The notes: generated by a model not told the origin, from the letters alone. A DNA stretch of 11,616 nucleotides from Beroe ovata (GCA_946803715.1 CAMPET010000013.1:623082-634697); one strand, 5' to 3'; positions 1 to 9,125 are shown, numbered from the stretch's first letter. Translations and numbers: made by a program.

Positions 1-304
1 AAAATCTTCAGATTCAGAGAGTTTTTGTACTATTTTATTCCAATTTGTTATCGTAAAATATTTTTAGGATACCATCATTTCATAGGGTATCTTTTTATGT
101 TTTACCTACAAACTATTTAATAAGAGTTACGATTATTTATTTACTTTTAATTTTTAGAGGTGCAACAACCGTCTCGATTCGTCTTTTATTGTGATGCTTA
201 TCTTGATCAATATTCATTATCATAGGACTTGATTAACTAAAGTGAATGTTCTGTGCGTTCCTATCTTTTTCAAACTTCCACTCATCGAATATATTCCTAG
301 CATC
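1..304. other. AT-rich 5' flank of LZIC, no gene seen
   Basis: No coding segment or repeat is recognisable here. An in-frame TGA at 230-232 closes the LZIC exon frame upstream. The stretch just before the start codon looks like a 3' splice site: a pyrimidine-rich run followed by TTCCTAG, with the AG at 299-300. The first LZIC exon may therefore be preceded by a 5' UTR exon or joined to a trans-spliced leader. This is inference, because no matching donor was identified in the window. Confidence 0.5.
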
Positions 305-1291
<987 letters not shown>

Positions 1292-1299
1292 CTGACTAT

Positions 1300-1305
1300 A
1301 ATAAA
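1300..1305 (+). terminator. Poly(A) signal of LZIC (AATAAA)
   Basis: AATAAA begins nine bases after the TAG at 1289-1291, followed by a TG/T-rich stretch (TGTGCTGCTTATAAGTTGT). This supports ending LZIC at 1291 and implies a 3' UTR of only a few tens of bases. The motif is common in AT-rich DNA, so RNA data are needed to confirm use. Confidence 0.5.
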
Positions 1306-1388
1306 TGAACGTCATGTGCTGCTTATAAGTTGTCACTACCTCTATCACTATGATTCGTGTGAATTCATTCTGCATTCTGACGTATCAT

Positions 1389-1479
1389 CTTCAGTTGTCA
1401 TCTTCTGTTGTCATCTTCAGTTGTCATCTTCAGTTGTCATCTTCAGTTGTCATCTTCAGTTGTCATCTTCAGTTGTNAG
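1389..1479. repeat. 13-bp minisatellite, seven copies
   Basis: The unit CTTCAGTTGTCAT is repeated head to tail: 1389-1401, 1402-1414 (one A-to-T change), then four identical copies to 1466, and a last copy at 1467-1479 that contains the N at 1477. The unit resembles the intron 4/exon 5 splice junction of LZIC 200 bases upstream (TTTCAGTTGTCCA, 1188-1200). Reading frames across it encode only the repeat and are not a gene. Confidence 0.95.
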
Positions 1480-1788
1480 TTTTTCCTTCATTTTTTACTG
1501 TTGTGCAATTCTCTCTTCAATTTTTTTCATTGTTCATTTTATAGTATACTGATGGATTATTGTATAGTATACAGATGAATAATCACTCTATAACCATGTT
1601 TATTGTACACTATATGGATGAATAATCATCATCATTGATCAATTATTGATCACCATACACAACGATAATTCCTGTTCATGACGGGTGATAGTGTAATTTT
1701 CGGCAGCATTATTCGGATAAAAGTTGTAAAATAACTCATTCCTCATCCTGTCGGTAGCGATCCATAGCCATATCATGTTCCTATGATA
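1480..1788. other. AT-rich intergenic sequence
   Basis: Low-complexity T-rich sequence, then short imperfect duplications around TATAGTATACWGATGRAT (near 1541-1625) and ATTGATCA (near 1635-1652). No exon, RNA gene or transposon end is recognisable. Confidence 0.5.
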
Positions 1789-1790
1789 TT

Positions 1791-2175
1791 GTTGGGGTGG
1801 TTCAAGGGGAACTTTTCAAGAGGGTCATTGATATACTTTCATACGACCACTTTGGGAAAGTCCCCAAAGATTTCTGAAGTTTCCCAAAATTCCCTAAAAC
1901 AGGCCACATTCGGGGGAAAATTTATTTCTTGTCGGATTTTTTAGTTCCAACGAGTGTTACTGTTACTAATACTATTTTTGACGCAATTTCGAATGATGCC
2001 AAAATCAAGCCGATCCGACCTTCCAGTGACCACATTTTGGGGGCAATATTTAGCGGATTTTTCTACAGGTGCTACTTCTCCGTCTCGAGTTGGGAAAACC
2101 TTGGGTAAGTCCCCAAGGTTTTCTGAGGTTCCCCAATAAAAAACGCTTCCCAAAGTTCACCTTGCCCCCCCTCCT
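1791..2175. repeat. Degenerate repeat with loosely inverted ends and an internal duplicated motif
   Basis: A motif of about 34 bases occurs twice in the same orientation: GGGAAAGTCCCCAAAGATTT... at 1853-1888 and GGGTAAGTCCCCAAGGTTTT... at 2102-2136. Each is itself an imperfect palindrome (GGGAA...TTCCC). The left end (GGTTCAAGGGGAACTTTT) and the inverted right end (GGCAAGGTGAACTTTGGG) are similar, suggesting an old non-autonomous transposon of about 385 bp. No target duplication was found, so boundaries are uncertain. Open frames across it are by-products of the palindromes. Confidence 0.35.
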
Positions 2176-2346
2176 ATAATTGTATCTAGTTCTACTATAC
2201 TATATATAGAAGTGACACTGACAAGTGACACTAACAATTATCATAGTCATACTGATAGTGATAGAGATTCAAACTTTGTCTTTTATTGATTGAACTTGAA
2301 GTTAAAGTTTTTAAGTTAAAGTTTTAAGAGACATTAAGATTTATTC

Positions 2347-2434
2347 TTGTAGGATTTTACCCTACCGTCGGTGTGCGCAATTTTCATTCCGCCCGATAAA
2401 ATCCCGCCAGCAAGGGTAGGGTGAAATCCTACAA
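2347..2434. mobile_element. MITE copy 1 (88 bp) with 9-bp target site duplication
   Basis: The ends are inverted repeats of about 21 bases: TTGTAGGATTTTACCCTACC on the left, and on the right the complement of TTGTAGGATTTCACCCTACC. It is flanked by exact 9-bp direct repeats GATTTATTC at 2338-2346 and 2435-2443. There is no coding capacity. A 9-bp duplication fits Mutator-like or Merlin-like transposases; the terminal sequence alone does not decide. Copy 2 lies nearby in the opposite orientation. Confidence 0.88.
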
Positions 2435-2722
2435 GATTTATTCTGAATTTGTGACTACAAAACATGACAATTGTCACAGTCCACTTCAACTTCAACTTCA
2501 AGTGTCGTGTTTTACTCACAAATTCTGTCATTGACAGACAAGAAATATAAATAGAATTATTTTTCATTTTGTAGTTTGATCAAAGAAAAGTCTAGCTGTA
2601 CTTTAAGTTTAAGTCTAGGTGAAGGTTGTTTTAGTTTCACGGTTTACTCATTACTGTAAGTCACAGTGTGACTTATAGTTATACTTATAGTTATATCTTG
2701 TTAAGGATTGCTCCCAGGCTCC

Positions 2723-2821
2723 TTGTAGGATTTCACCATACCCTTGCTGGCGGGATTTTATCCCTGGCAAGGATTGAAAATCGCGCGCACCGAATACCGA
2801 TGGTAGGGTAAAATCCTACAA
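2723..2821. mobile_element. MITE copy 2 (99 bp) with 9-bp target site duplication
   Basis: This copy has the same terminal TTGTAGGATTT...AAATCCTACAA and shares the internal block CCCTTGCTGGCGGGATTTTAT with the reverse complement of copy 1, so it is the same family inverted. It is flanked by exact 9-bp direct repeats CCAGGCTCC at 2714-2722 and 2822-2830. It is 11 bases longer than copy 1 because of an internal difference after GGGATTTTAT. It is non-coding. Confidence 0.88.
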
Positions 2822-2839
2822 CCAGGCTCCCTACTCCCT

Positions 2840-2870
2840 ACCAGTACCCTCGTTGCGGGATTTTACCCCT
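2840..2870. mobile_element. Partial third copy of the same MITE family
   Basis: ACCAGTACCCTCGTTGCGGGATTTTACCCCTG aligns with the internal part of copy 2 (ACCATACCCTTGCTGGCGGGATTTTATCCCTG) in the same orientation. It lacks the TTGTAGG end and breaks off where the fold-back element begins near 2877. It is probably a truncated insertion interrupted by that element. Confidence 0.6.
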
Positions 2871-2876
2871 GACTGC

Positions 2877-3263
2877 ATAGCCCCTGTCGCTCGCGGTCGA
2901 GAATTTCATTGCGCGCGCCGCAAATTTGAAATTATTCCCGCTGGCGCTCAGCTCGCGTCACTTACATTAGGCGTCAGCTGCGGGCTTTGCCTGTCGATGC
3001 TAAGCCCCTGGCTCACGCCCAGCTGACGTGAACCGCGAAGCGGTGAGCGCTTGCCGGATGTTATATTGTTATCTGTAGCTGACAGCTGTCCACTGTTTCT
3101 TGCGCGCCTTCAAGTTCATCGAAGACCGAAACAGGCCTGTGTTAGTGTGTTTCGGCCTTCGATGAAGACGCGCGCAAGAAACAGACAGATAACATCCGGC
3201 AAGCCACTAGCGAGATCGAATAATTTGTGGCGCGCGCGCAATGAAATTCTCGACGGGGGCTAT
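2877..3263. mobile_element. GC-rich fold-back element with nested inverted repeats
   Basis: The outer arms pair 2877-2936 (ATAGCCCCTGTCG then AGAATTTCATTGCGCGCG) with 3219-3263 (ending CGACGGGGGCTAT). The inner arms pair about 3049-3133 (GCTTGCCGGATGTTAT, then TTTCTTGCGCGC and TCATCGAAG) with about 3148-3204 (TGTTTCGGCC to ATCCGGCAAGC). A third hairpin lies in the left part (CGTCAGCTG near 2972, CAGCTGACG near 3020). The unit is far more GC-rich than its surroundings. Its ends can be read as flanked by TA or AT, but a palindromic end makes this ambiguous. A reading frame from about 3051 to 3428 runs across the inner hairpin and beyond the element. I do not regard it as a gene. Confidence 0.75.
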
Positions 3264-3733
3264 CATCCGTCATCGACAGCCAAGCTTGTCCTAGCATATC
3301 CAGGCAGTGTTAGTGTTACAAGTGAAACTAATGCCATGAGGAGTATGAAACAGCTGCGAGTGAATAAACCACTTTTAAAGTTAGTGTTACGCCATGCTGA
3401 TGCACAATGTAGAGCCGAGAGCGTTTGAAAATAAAGATTTAATTTTTAATCAAGAGGTTCTACTTCTAGGATTTGCCTGCCTACGATTTATTGTTAGCGA
3501 AGAGCATCCTTCTCATACTCATAGCAATACCAATCGGTTCCTCAACATTTTTCGGTTTGAAAATAAATCAGGGTAACATAATTAGACTTAGAGCTGAAGA
3601 TTTATAATCAAATTTTCATAATCATATGTCCTTACCAAGCAAAACCTCCTTGCAAAACCTAAGAGTCTTATGCCACAACAAATTTTACAATTATTACCGC
3701 GGGACACTAACCGGAAAATTCCGATAGATATAT
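3264..3733. other. 3' flank of XPO4 with possible minus-strand poly(A) signals
   Basis: This is the likely 3' UTR and downstream region of the minus-strand XPO4 gene. TTTATT at 3487-3492 (AATAAA on the minus strand) lies about 240 bases past the stop, and TTTAAT at 3438-3443 (ATTAAA) a little further. Neither is supported by other features. No other gene is visible here. Confidence 0.35.
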
Positions 3734-6700
3734 TCATCTACAAATGCCATAAACATTGACAGCAAAGTTCTCGAATATTTTGGAAAATTTTCCCTTGTCA
3801 CGACGAGAAATGTTCGTGGTGTTTGGTATGAGTGCTGAGAATGCACTACGCAGGCATTCCTGTGACGCGGAGTCGGGTTGTTCGACCACTATCTCGTTCA
3901 CTATAACCAGGTACTCCTCCTGAAATTGTCACGACACACACACATATTATGAGGGATATTCAATGTCGAGTGATGGCGCACCGCGCACTATTCAACTATC
4001 TATCTGAATCCATATGATCGATGGCTGATAATCGAAACTGATGATATGGCTGATGATATCGATAATATTGAAATGGCTGAGTATGATATTGAATTTGAGC
4101 TGCGAACCTCCCGTCGAATTCGACAAAAAGGTATCACTATCATGATACAGCGGATGGTCGACAGCACAAGATGAAGTGTATAAACTGACCCGGCATTTGC
4201 AAATGAAGGAGAAGACCATGTCAGCGGCACTATCGTACAGTTCAGCCGATAGCTCTTGTCCAGAGATTAGGAGGAGTGTATGCTGCGGGGATAGAGACCA
4301 TGTGAACGATTAGCTTTATAGCGTGCAACGGAATGTGTTAACGTTTATTTATCGAAACTTCCAATGAGAATTCAGCGAGCGGTTTAAGTTATCATTCCTC
4401 CGTTCCCCGGTTTTTACCTTGATAATTTGTCCAATTTTTCGTTGGAAAATGAGGTTTTCCTGAGAATGAAGAGCCAGAGCTGATACTGCGTTGAAGATAT
4501 AGAACGTTATATCGTCATTGTAACTGAAAATAATTCTAAAATTACCGAGTATGAAACAAAAAAGTTACTTTTAAATGCACTATAATACAAAGCGTTGAAC
4601 ACCTGATGAAATTGTTATTTTGCATTTCTTTTCATACCTATCTTCTTGCGACACTATGGCAATTTTATTTTAAACCCTGTGCTCAATTCGATGCACTTAC
4701 CAGTGATGAATTAAGCGCAGCCACGACGCGCTTTTCACTGGTCAAGTCACAAATGCTACATTTATCTTACTTTTGGTGCGATAATCTGTTGTGATATGGA
4801 AAATCTCGGGCCTGATCATGCGCACTTACTTGTTAAGTCCCACTTTTAGCATGAGGACTATCTGATCCAGTACGTTGTCAGGTAGCCCAACCACTTTCTC
4901 TGGGTACACCTCACAGATAAACGTGATCAGCTTGAAAAAAGCGCTGGATAACTCGGGGAACTTGAGCAGATCTGAAAAATCCTTGTGTTACCTTGCGTGA
5001 TAAACACTTTGTCACACATTTGCCAGTTGCCTCTCTCTTTGCCTCCCATATGTTGCAAACATATTAAAGTTAAACTACCATGCAATTAAAACATAAGTCA
5101 GAGATGTTAGAATAACAACTGACAGGATAATTGTCATCTACTTGTGACTGTAAGTGTCAACTTTTGGTATTTGACAGCGATAATCCGACATAATGTTTGT
5201 GGCTTGGGTGATTGGTTCTTTGAAAAGTGTCATCGACTGCCATCACGCTACCTGTTGGTTCATTACTATATAATTAGTTCATTAGGTACTTGTTGGTTCA
5301 TTGCTTGTTGGTTCATTACTTGTTGGTCCATTACTTGTTGGTTCATTGCTCGTTGATTAACATAGTAAACGTGATTGATATATATTAACGTGATTGATAC
5401 ATATATATATGACGCCTCCCCCAAGTCCTAACTCTTACTCTCTTAGAGCTTGCCACAACGCGAGTCCCACAAATAATACGAATCATTCATTACATCTGTT
5501 CAGTTGTTCGATAGCACTATGTCGCATGTATAATACCTATATCGATATGAGGTACGATAATGTCGAGTCCCACTAAGACGAGTTTACTGGGAGTATCATC
5601 CTGTTCTTCTGGCTCGTCCAGCACAAAGAAGTCTTTGGAGCATAGATGGGAGAGTAGCTCCAAACAGAGGAGAATGTTGTCATATCTGTCATCCTCCAGA
5701 CCCACAATTGCTGCCCCTTTGCCTGAGTGATTGCTGTAGTATAATTGGGTGTGATCGATATAATGCGTGATATGAGTGTGATGAATGCGTGAGTTATAAC
5801 ATATCACGAAGCAGGTTTATAAATACTCGGTGCTGCGTCCGAATAGCACTTCAGCAGTCGGTAGCAGGTATCGTAGAGCATGTTTGTCTGTGCTTTGTCC
5901 ATGTGCAATATGCCACCGTCTGAGAAACGAATGTTATCATAGAAATGGTAAATTAATGAAGACATGTTCGGATTATCAAACGTCAGATGTGGGTTTTTAC
6001 CTGAAACAACGCAGTAGAGTTCTAGAATAGAGCTTGTTATCGGTTGTACATGCTGGCATTTCTCCATCAACATAACACAACCCTCCAACACAGGCATCAG
6101 AGTACTGGATACCACACTGTGAATGCGCGGCGTGTTTATATGCACGTGTTGATAGGGTATTTTAGACGGTAGGAAGTGTCTTAGTCTTACAGTAATTATG
6201 AGCTAAATATTCTGAGTTGTATGTGTCTACTAGACACTCGTATAAAACGTACAAATTGAGTGGACACGTACAAAATGGGCTGTGAGTAAAATTATCACAT
6301 CATTCCGCGCGCTACTCACTCGACAGTTTTGCAGATGATGGCCGTCGATATACCATAAAATGTGTCTAGTGCCGTGAGGAGTTGCTGTATGAGAAGGGGG
6401 GAATTTAATATTTTCACAACATCTGCCTTGTTTCCCAGCAGTTGTACTGTTCTGTCTCGAATTGGACCAAACACCTGGGATTTATGATTCAATCAATTAA
6501 ACACAATCAATCAATCAATCAGTCAATTAATCAATCAATCAATCAACTAACTCTATCCATGAATGGTCTCTGGTCTGATACAGGCAGATGCGACATGGCT
6601 GTTGTTAGGGAGTTTGCCAGCATTTTATTAGCTTTGGAGGAGGAAAGTGTCAGTTCGCCTTGTGTGTACCTCTCCACAAGCTTCTGGAAATTTCCATTCG

Positions 6701-7121
6701 CCATCAGATGTGCTGATCTGTGCGTGGGGGGGAAGGTTTCATTTTAGGGGACTGATCAGAGTTTTATGCGGCATGGGTGATGAAATAGGTGCCAGGAAAA
6801 AGTCCTACTAGATGGATCATTATCAAGAAAAATGACCAATTATTTCATGAATAGTAAAGGGATGACAAATGATCATGCATAACATCATTTATTCATCCTG
6901 CAATATTCAATTCCATTTAGTTCCATTAGACCCATTAAGACTACTCAATTCGTTAATGGAACCATGGTTTCTAGTTCAATCGCAGCTTATCTTTGTCTAT
7001 AATTTTGTTACATTTACTCACATGCGAGGATTTTTAGCGAATATTTGAACTAGAGCTATACAATCCTCAATGGTACCCTGTTCCCCACTGTAAAATAACA
7101 CTCCTGATATGACCTTCTCAA
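3734..7121 (-). CDS. XPO4: Exportin-4, C-terminal ten exons (5' part not found)
   Basis: Minus-strand exons in order: 7121-7022, 6717-6552, 6474-6320, 6116-6001, 5919-5827, 5722-5537, 4971-4830, 4523-4418, 4282-4190, 3919-3734 (TGA at 3736-3734). All nine introns are GT-AG and phases match, giving 446 residues. Exportin-4 is a HEAT-repeat karyopherin that carries cargo across the nuclear pore with RanGTP. Matches to the vertebrate protein include EKVIS in the first exon, YDNILLCLELLSHLCSKDF, then GLDIIVP, LLKFPELSSAFFKLITF followed by ICEVYPEK, and a last exon EEYLVIVNE...FENFAVNV. The family is about 1,150 residues, so this is roughly the last 40%. The first exon opens in phase 1 and needs an upstream exon (see 7267-7333). 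One junction is a choice: the 5827/5722 exon pair is joined on CACCGA|GTATTT and ACTCAG|GC. LZIC is transcribed towards it. Confidence 0.92.
5288..5358. repeat. 15-bp minisatellite inside an XPO4 intron
   Basis: The unit RCTTGTTGGTTCATT is repeated nearly five times from 5288, with one T-to-C change in the third copy and decay in the last. Related sequence (CCTGTTGGTTCATTA and TAGTTCATTA) precedes it from about 5251. It lies within the 565-base intron 4972-5536. Confidence 0.9.
6489..6547. repeat. (AATC)n microsatellite filling a short XPO4 intron
   Basis: An interrupted run of AATC/CAAT units lies within the 77-base intron 6475-6551, so about three quarters of that intron is tetranucleotide repeat. 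The splice donor and acceptor sit immediately outside the run. Confidence 0.9.
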
Positions 7122-7165
7122 CTGAGAATCCTACCATCCACCGTGCTGAAATTGAGTGGCGGTGA

Positions 7166-7248
7166 GTGGTTGTAGTAGTTGTAGTGGTTGCAGCGGTTGT
7201 AGAGGTTCTAGAGGTTGTAGAGGTTAGTGGTTGTAGTGGTTGTAGTGT
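7166..7248. repeat. Imperfect 9-bp repeat, GTTGTAGWG type
   Basis: Units of GTTGTAGTG, GTTGTAGAG and variants recur about nine times, just upstream (in XPO4 sense) of exon 7121-7022. No coding role is seen. Confidence 0.85.
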
Positions 7249-7266
7249 GTGGAATGTTAATTGTAC

Positions 7267-7333
7267 CTTCTGCGCGTGACATTGTCACACATTTGCGCAC
7301 AACGTGCAACAACCAAAATTGTACATCTGTTAT
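7267..7333 (-). CDS. XPO4: Candidate upstream XPO4 exon, tentative
   Basis: On the minus strand GGTTACAG precedes an open segment of 22 codons plus one base, beginning ITDVQFWLLHVVRK and ending before GTACAA. It ends in phase 1, which is what exon 7121-7022 requires. DVQFWLL loosely resembles the DIVWFLRRW region that precedes the EKVIS motif in vertebrate XPO4. Against it: the donor is weak, and about 25 residues expected between this motif and EKVIS are missing, so another exon or a lineage-specific deletion would be needed. Confidence 0.28.
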
Positions 7334-8154
7334 CTGTAACCATTGGTTACTAACCAATGTAAATTACTCCAGTAGAAAGCTATAACTATAAGCTATCTTT
7401 GATGTAGGTAATAGGTATGTCTTGCGACTTATGTCTTCGGCAGCAGTTCAGGTCTAAATTTGGAAAATTTCTCGTTACAAAACATTAATTCTGTTATGGG
7501 AAGAAACTTTGTCGGCTATATCTGTTTCTGTCGATAGGTATGCGTCGCATACTATGCGACTTCGGGTTTATAGGCGAACAATTGAACACTTTCCATGTGA
7601 ATATTATAATGTTGATAATCTTTCTCACGTTCTAGCAAAACCCACCGTCGCCCGTCACTAAACAGGCTGTGTCCACTGTCAAGTGTCAACCTGTCATTAT
7701 TTCCGACATGTTTTTGATCATCAAGGCCTACTACCACACAATCACATTTGCATGTAATCCAAAGTTTTATCTATAAATAAATGATGTGTATTATATCATT
7801 GACATGATGTATATATTATTGACATTCTACAGTACTTGTCCGTTATCAATGTGACCACCCTACACTCAACCTACAGACAAAAATCGATATACGAGGGCCC
7901 TAGTCCCTACTTCAGCATTCATCAAATATTGCATTATATTCGCCATTGAGCTCGTGAACAGGTATTACAGACTGTGTTTACCATATATCCTCATCACTCA
8001 GCTGTTACTAGTGCACAATGTACAATGTACATATATGACTGGTGACTGGCCGATAGTTCAACTCTATAGTTTGGGTTTCAGGATTCCCTTTCCTTTTCTG
8101 GGCATGCAAAATCAAGAGAGAGCAGTTTATTAAGTGTTTAATTAATTTTTATAC
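7334..8154. other. Non-coding or unresolved stretch with one weak exon-like segment
   Basis: No gene is recognisable. On the minus strand an open segment runs from about 7770 to 7552, behind a T-rich TATAG. It includes LFSDGRRWVLLEREKDYQ, whose composition is protein-like, but I do not recognise it and it does not match XPO4. It closes at a 17-base palindrome GTCGCATACTATGCGAC (7544-7560). CGGCTATATCTGTTTCTG at 7513-7530 resembles a repeat at 9460-9569. The rest is AT-rich, including TGTACAATGTACA near 8019-8031. Confidence 0.35.
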
Positions 8155-8192
8155 TTTATAGCCACGAGCTCTAAAGAGCTCGTGGCTATAAA
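8155..8192. repeat. Perfect 38-bp palindrome
   Basis: TTTATAGCCACGAGCTCT, then AA, then AGAGCTCGTGGCTATAAA gives 18-base arms without a mismatch around a 2-base centre. The flanks (AATTTTTATAC and AATCAATT) are loosely complementary too. It could extrude as a cruciform or be a very short transposon relic. Confidence 0.95.
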
Positions 8193-8216
8193 AATCAATT
8201 CGACCATCATGAGCCA

Positions 8217-8300
8217 TCAATCATCATTTAGAACCATCTGCATCACGAACCTCAACCATCATTTAGAACCATCATTTAGAACCATCATTTAGAACCGTCA
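8217..8300. repeat. 13-bp tandem repeat AACCATCATTTAG
   Basis: Three exact units lie at 8254-8266, 8267-8279 and 8280-8292, followed by a partial unit AACCGTCA. Diverged related sequence (ATCATCATTTAGAACCATC) begins near 8217. It is AT-rich and non-coding, and different in sequence from the other 13-bp array. Confidence 0.9.
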
Positions 8301-8560
8301 CTTATAGTTTTATGTTGCCGCAACTACTATATATTGCTATAGTTTGCGGAGCACTCTCAGAGTCAATTGTGCTTCGATCGATAATCTGACCTGCCAGTTA
8401 TTGACGCAATTCTATTTAATATTTATATCCTTCACTGCAAGATTATTGTCACACACACCCACACACAAGCATATACACCCATCGTACACCCTGCTGTACA
8501 ACAGGCAAGGGAACATACTTCAACTCGGGCTGATCTCGGCTTAGGATGAAGATTGAAGGG

Positions 8561-8703
8561 GGTATTCAATTTAATCTGACCATGATCAAGTAATGACTAG
8601 GGAAGAGACTCAGAAAAGTATGGGATTGCCCGGGTCAATCCCATACTTTTCTGAGTTTCCTTCCTATTCATTACTTGGTCATGATCTCATTAAATTGAAT
8701 ACC
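8561..8703. mobile_element. 143-bp near-perfect inverted repeat (fold-back MITE or hairpin)
   Basis: Arms of about 70 bases face each other around a CCCGGG-type centre near 8629-8634. The outer blocks GGTATTCAATTTAAT and the inner blocks CTCAGAAAAGTATGGGATTG are identical between arms; only a few middle positions differ (for example ATGATCAAGTAATGA against ATGACCAAGTAATGA). No long target duplication is visible, though TA can be read at both ends. Open frames across it are expected from the palindrome and are not genes. Confidence 0.9.
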
Positions 8704-8919
8704 AGTTATTGACCTGCAGCGGAGTTCTTAGTTCATCCCGATTGAGGTTCACTTATAATAATGTCGAAACCCTACGTGAGCCGCACTCCAAACACAATAT
8801 GAAGTTGGGCAGTACTGTTAGAGCGATCTACTTCAAGTCTTGAGTAGCAAAAAGGAAAGGCAAGGCATCATGGCAAGGATTTTATGCTGTCAACAGTTGA
8901 CGTACACACTGACACACAA
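8704..8919. other. No feature recognised
   Basis: This is unique-looking sequence between the hairpin and the PARP-like segment. I looked on the minus strand for the next PARP exon (expected to contain a KGKHS-like motif) and did not find it. Confidence 0.4.
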
Positions 8920-9024
8920 TCATCTACAATCACTGAAGTACTCCTTGTTCACAATATCTCCCAAACTAACATCTCCCAGTAAGATCATTCCTACTGATTG
9001 ACTTGTCAGATATTGTGGATTTTG
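8920..9024 (-). pseudogene. Orphan exon resembling the PARP1 catalytic domain
   Basis: On the minus strand an open segment of 34 codons (9024 to a TGA at 8922-8920) follows an AAAACAG that could be a splice acceptor. It contains YLTSQSVGMILLGDVSLGD, close to the PARP1 segment YCHTSQ..IGLILLGEVALGN, the strand that follows the FADM/SKSANY helix of the ADP-ribosyltransferase fold. The neighbouring catalytic motifs (FGKGIYFAD before, KGKHSVKG after) were not found in the sequence on either side, and the frame stops soon after the match. It is most likely a fragment or decayed copy. A real exon with long introns is possible. The resemblance is judged by eye. Confidence 0.42.
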
Positions 9025-9077
9025 CTGTTTTTATATCAGTGGAATTCTCTATCGATGGAATCCAATATCGTTGGATC

Positions 9078-9125
9078 ATGGATTCCATTAGTGCTATTCT
9101 CCTGCTGCTGTCTGTATGGCAAAGC
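9078..9125 (+). CDS. Possible signal-peptide first exon
   Basis: ATG at 9078 opens MDSISAILLLLSVWQS, a short hydrophobic stretch typical of a secretory signal, followed directly by a good donor AGC|GTGAGT at 9125/9126. Read through, the frame ends at TAG after ten more codons. It is not in frame with the GPCR if joined to the acceptor at 10266-10267, so it would need another partner exon, which I did not find. A chance hydrophobic run is quite possible. Confidence 0.22.

Noticed and set aside
1316-1552. Open frames across the 13-bp minisatellite
   Set aside because: They encode only the repeat; a 13-base unit gives a 39-base coding period in any frame, and the N interrupts it.
2877-3263. CpG-island promoter
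   Set aside because: The GC richness is explained by the paired arms of a fold-back element lying between two gene 3' ends, not at a gene start.
3051-3428. A 125-codon open frame on the + strand
   Set aside because: It begins inside the inner hairpin of the fold-back element, runs past its end, and has no recognisable domain or splice context.
4701-4737. A 37-base microexon for XPO4 (minus strand) between CCAG and GTAAGTG
   Set aside because: Its phase does not fit the next exon, and joining 4830 directly to 4523 gives a clean in-frame match to the family.
5830-6030. A + strand open frame opposite XPO4 exons
   Set aside because: It is antisense to phase-consistent XPO4 exons and has no features of its own.
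6442-6747. A 101-codon + strand open frame containing an NQSI repeat
   Set aside because: The repeat part is the AATC microsatellite in an XPO4 intron, and the rest is antisense to exons 6552-6717 and 6320-6474.
8561-8703. Minus-strand reading of the hairpin arm as the next PARP exon (KSMGL..AIP)
   Set aside because: The arm is a palindromic repeat and the similarity to the PARP KGLGKTTP segment is too slight.
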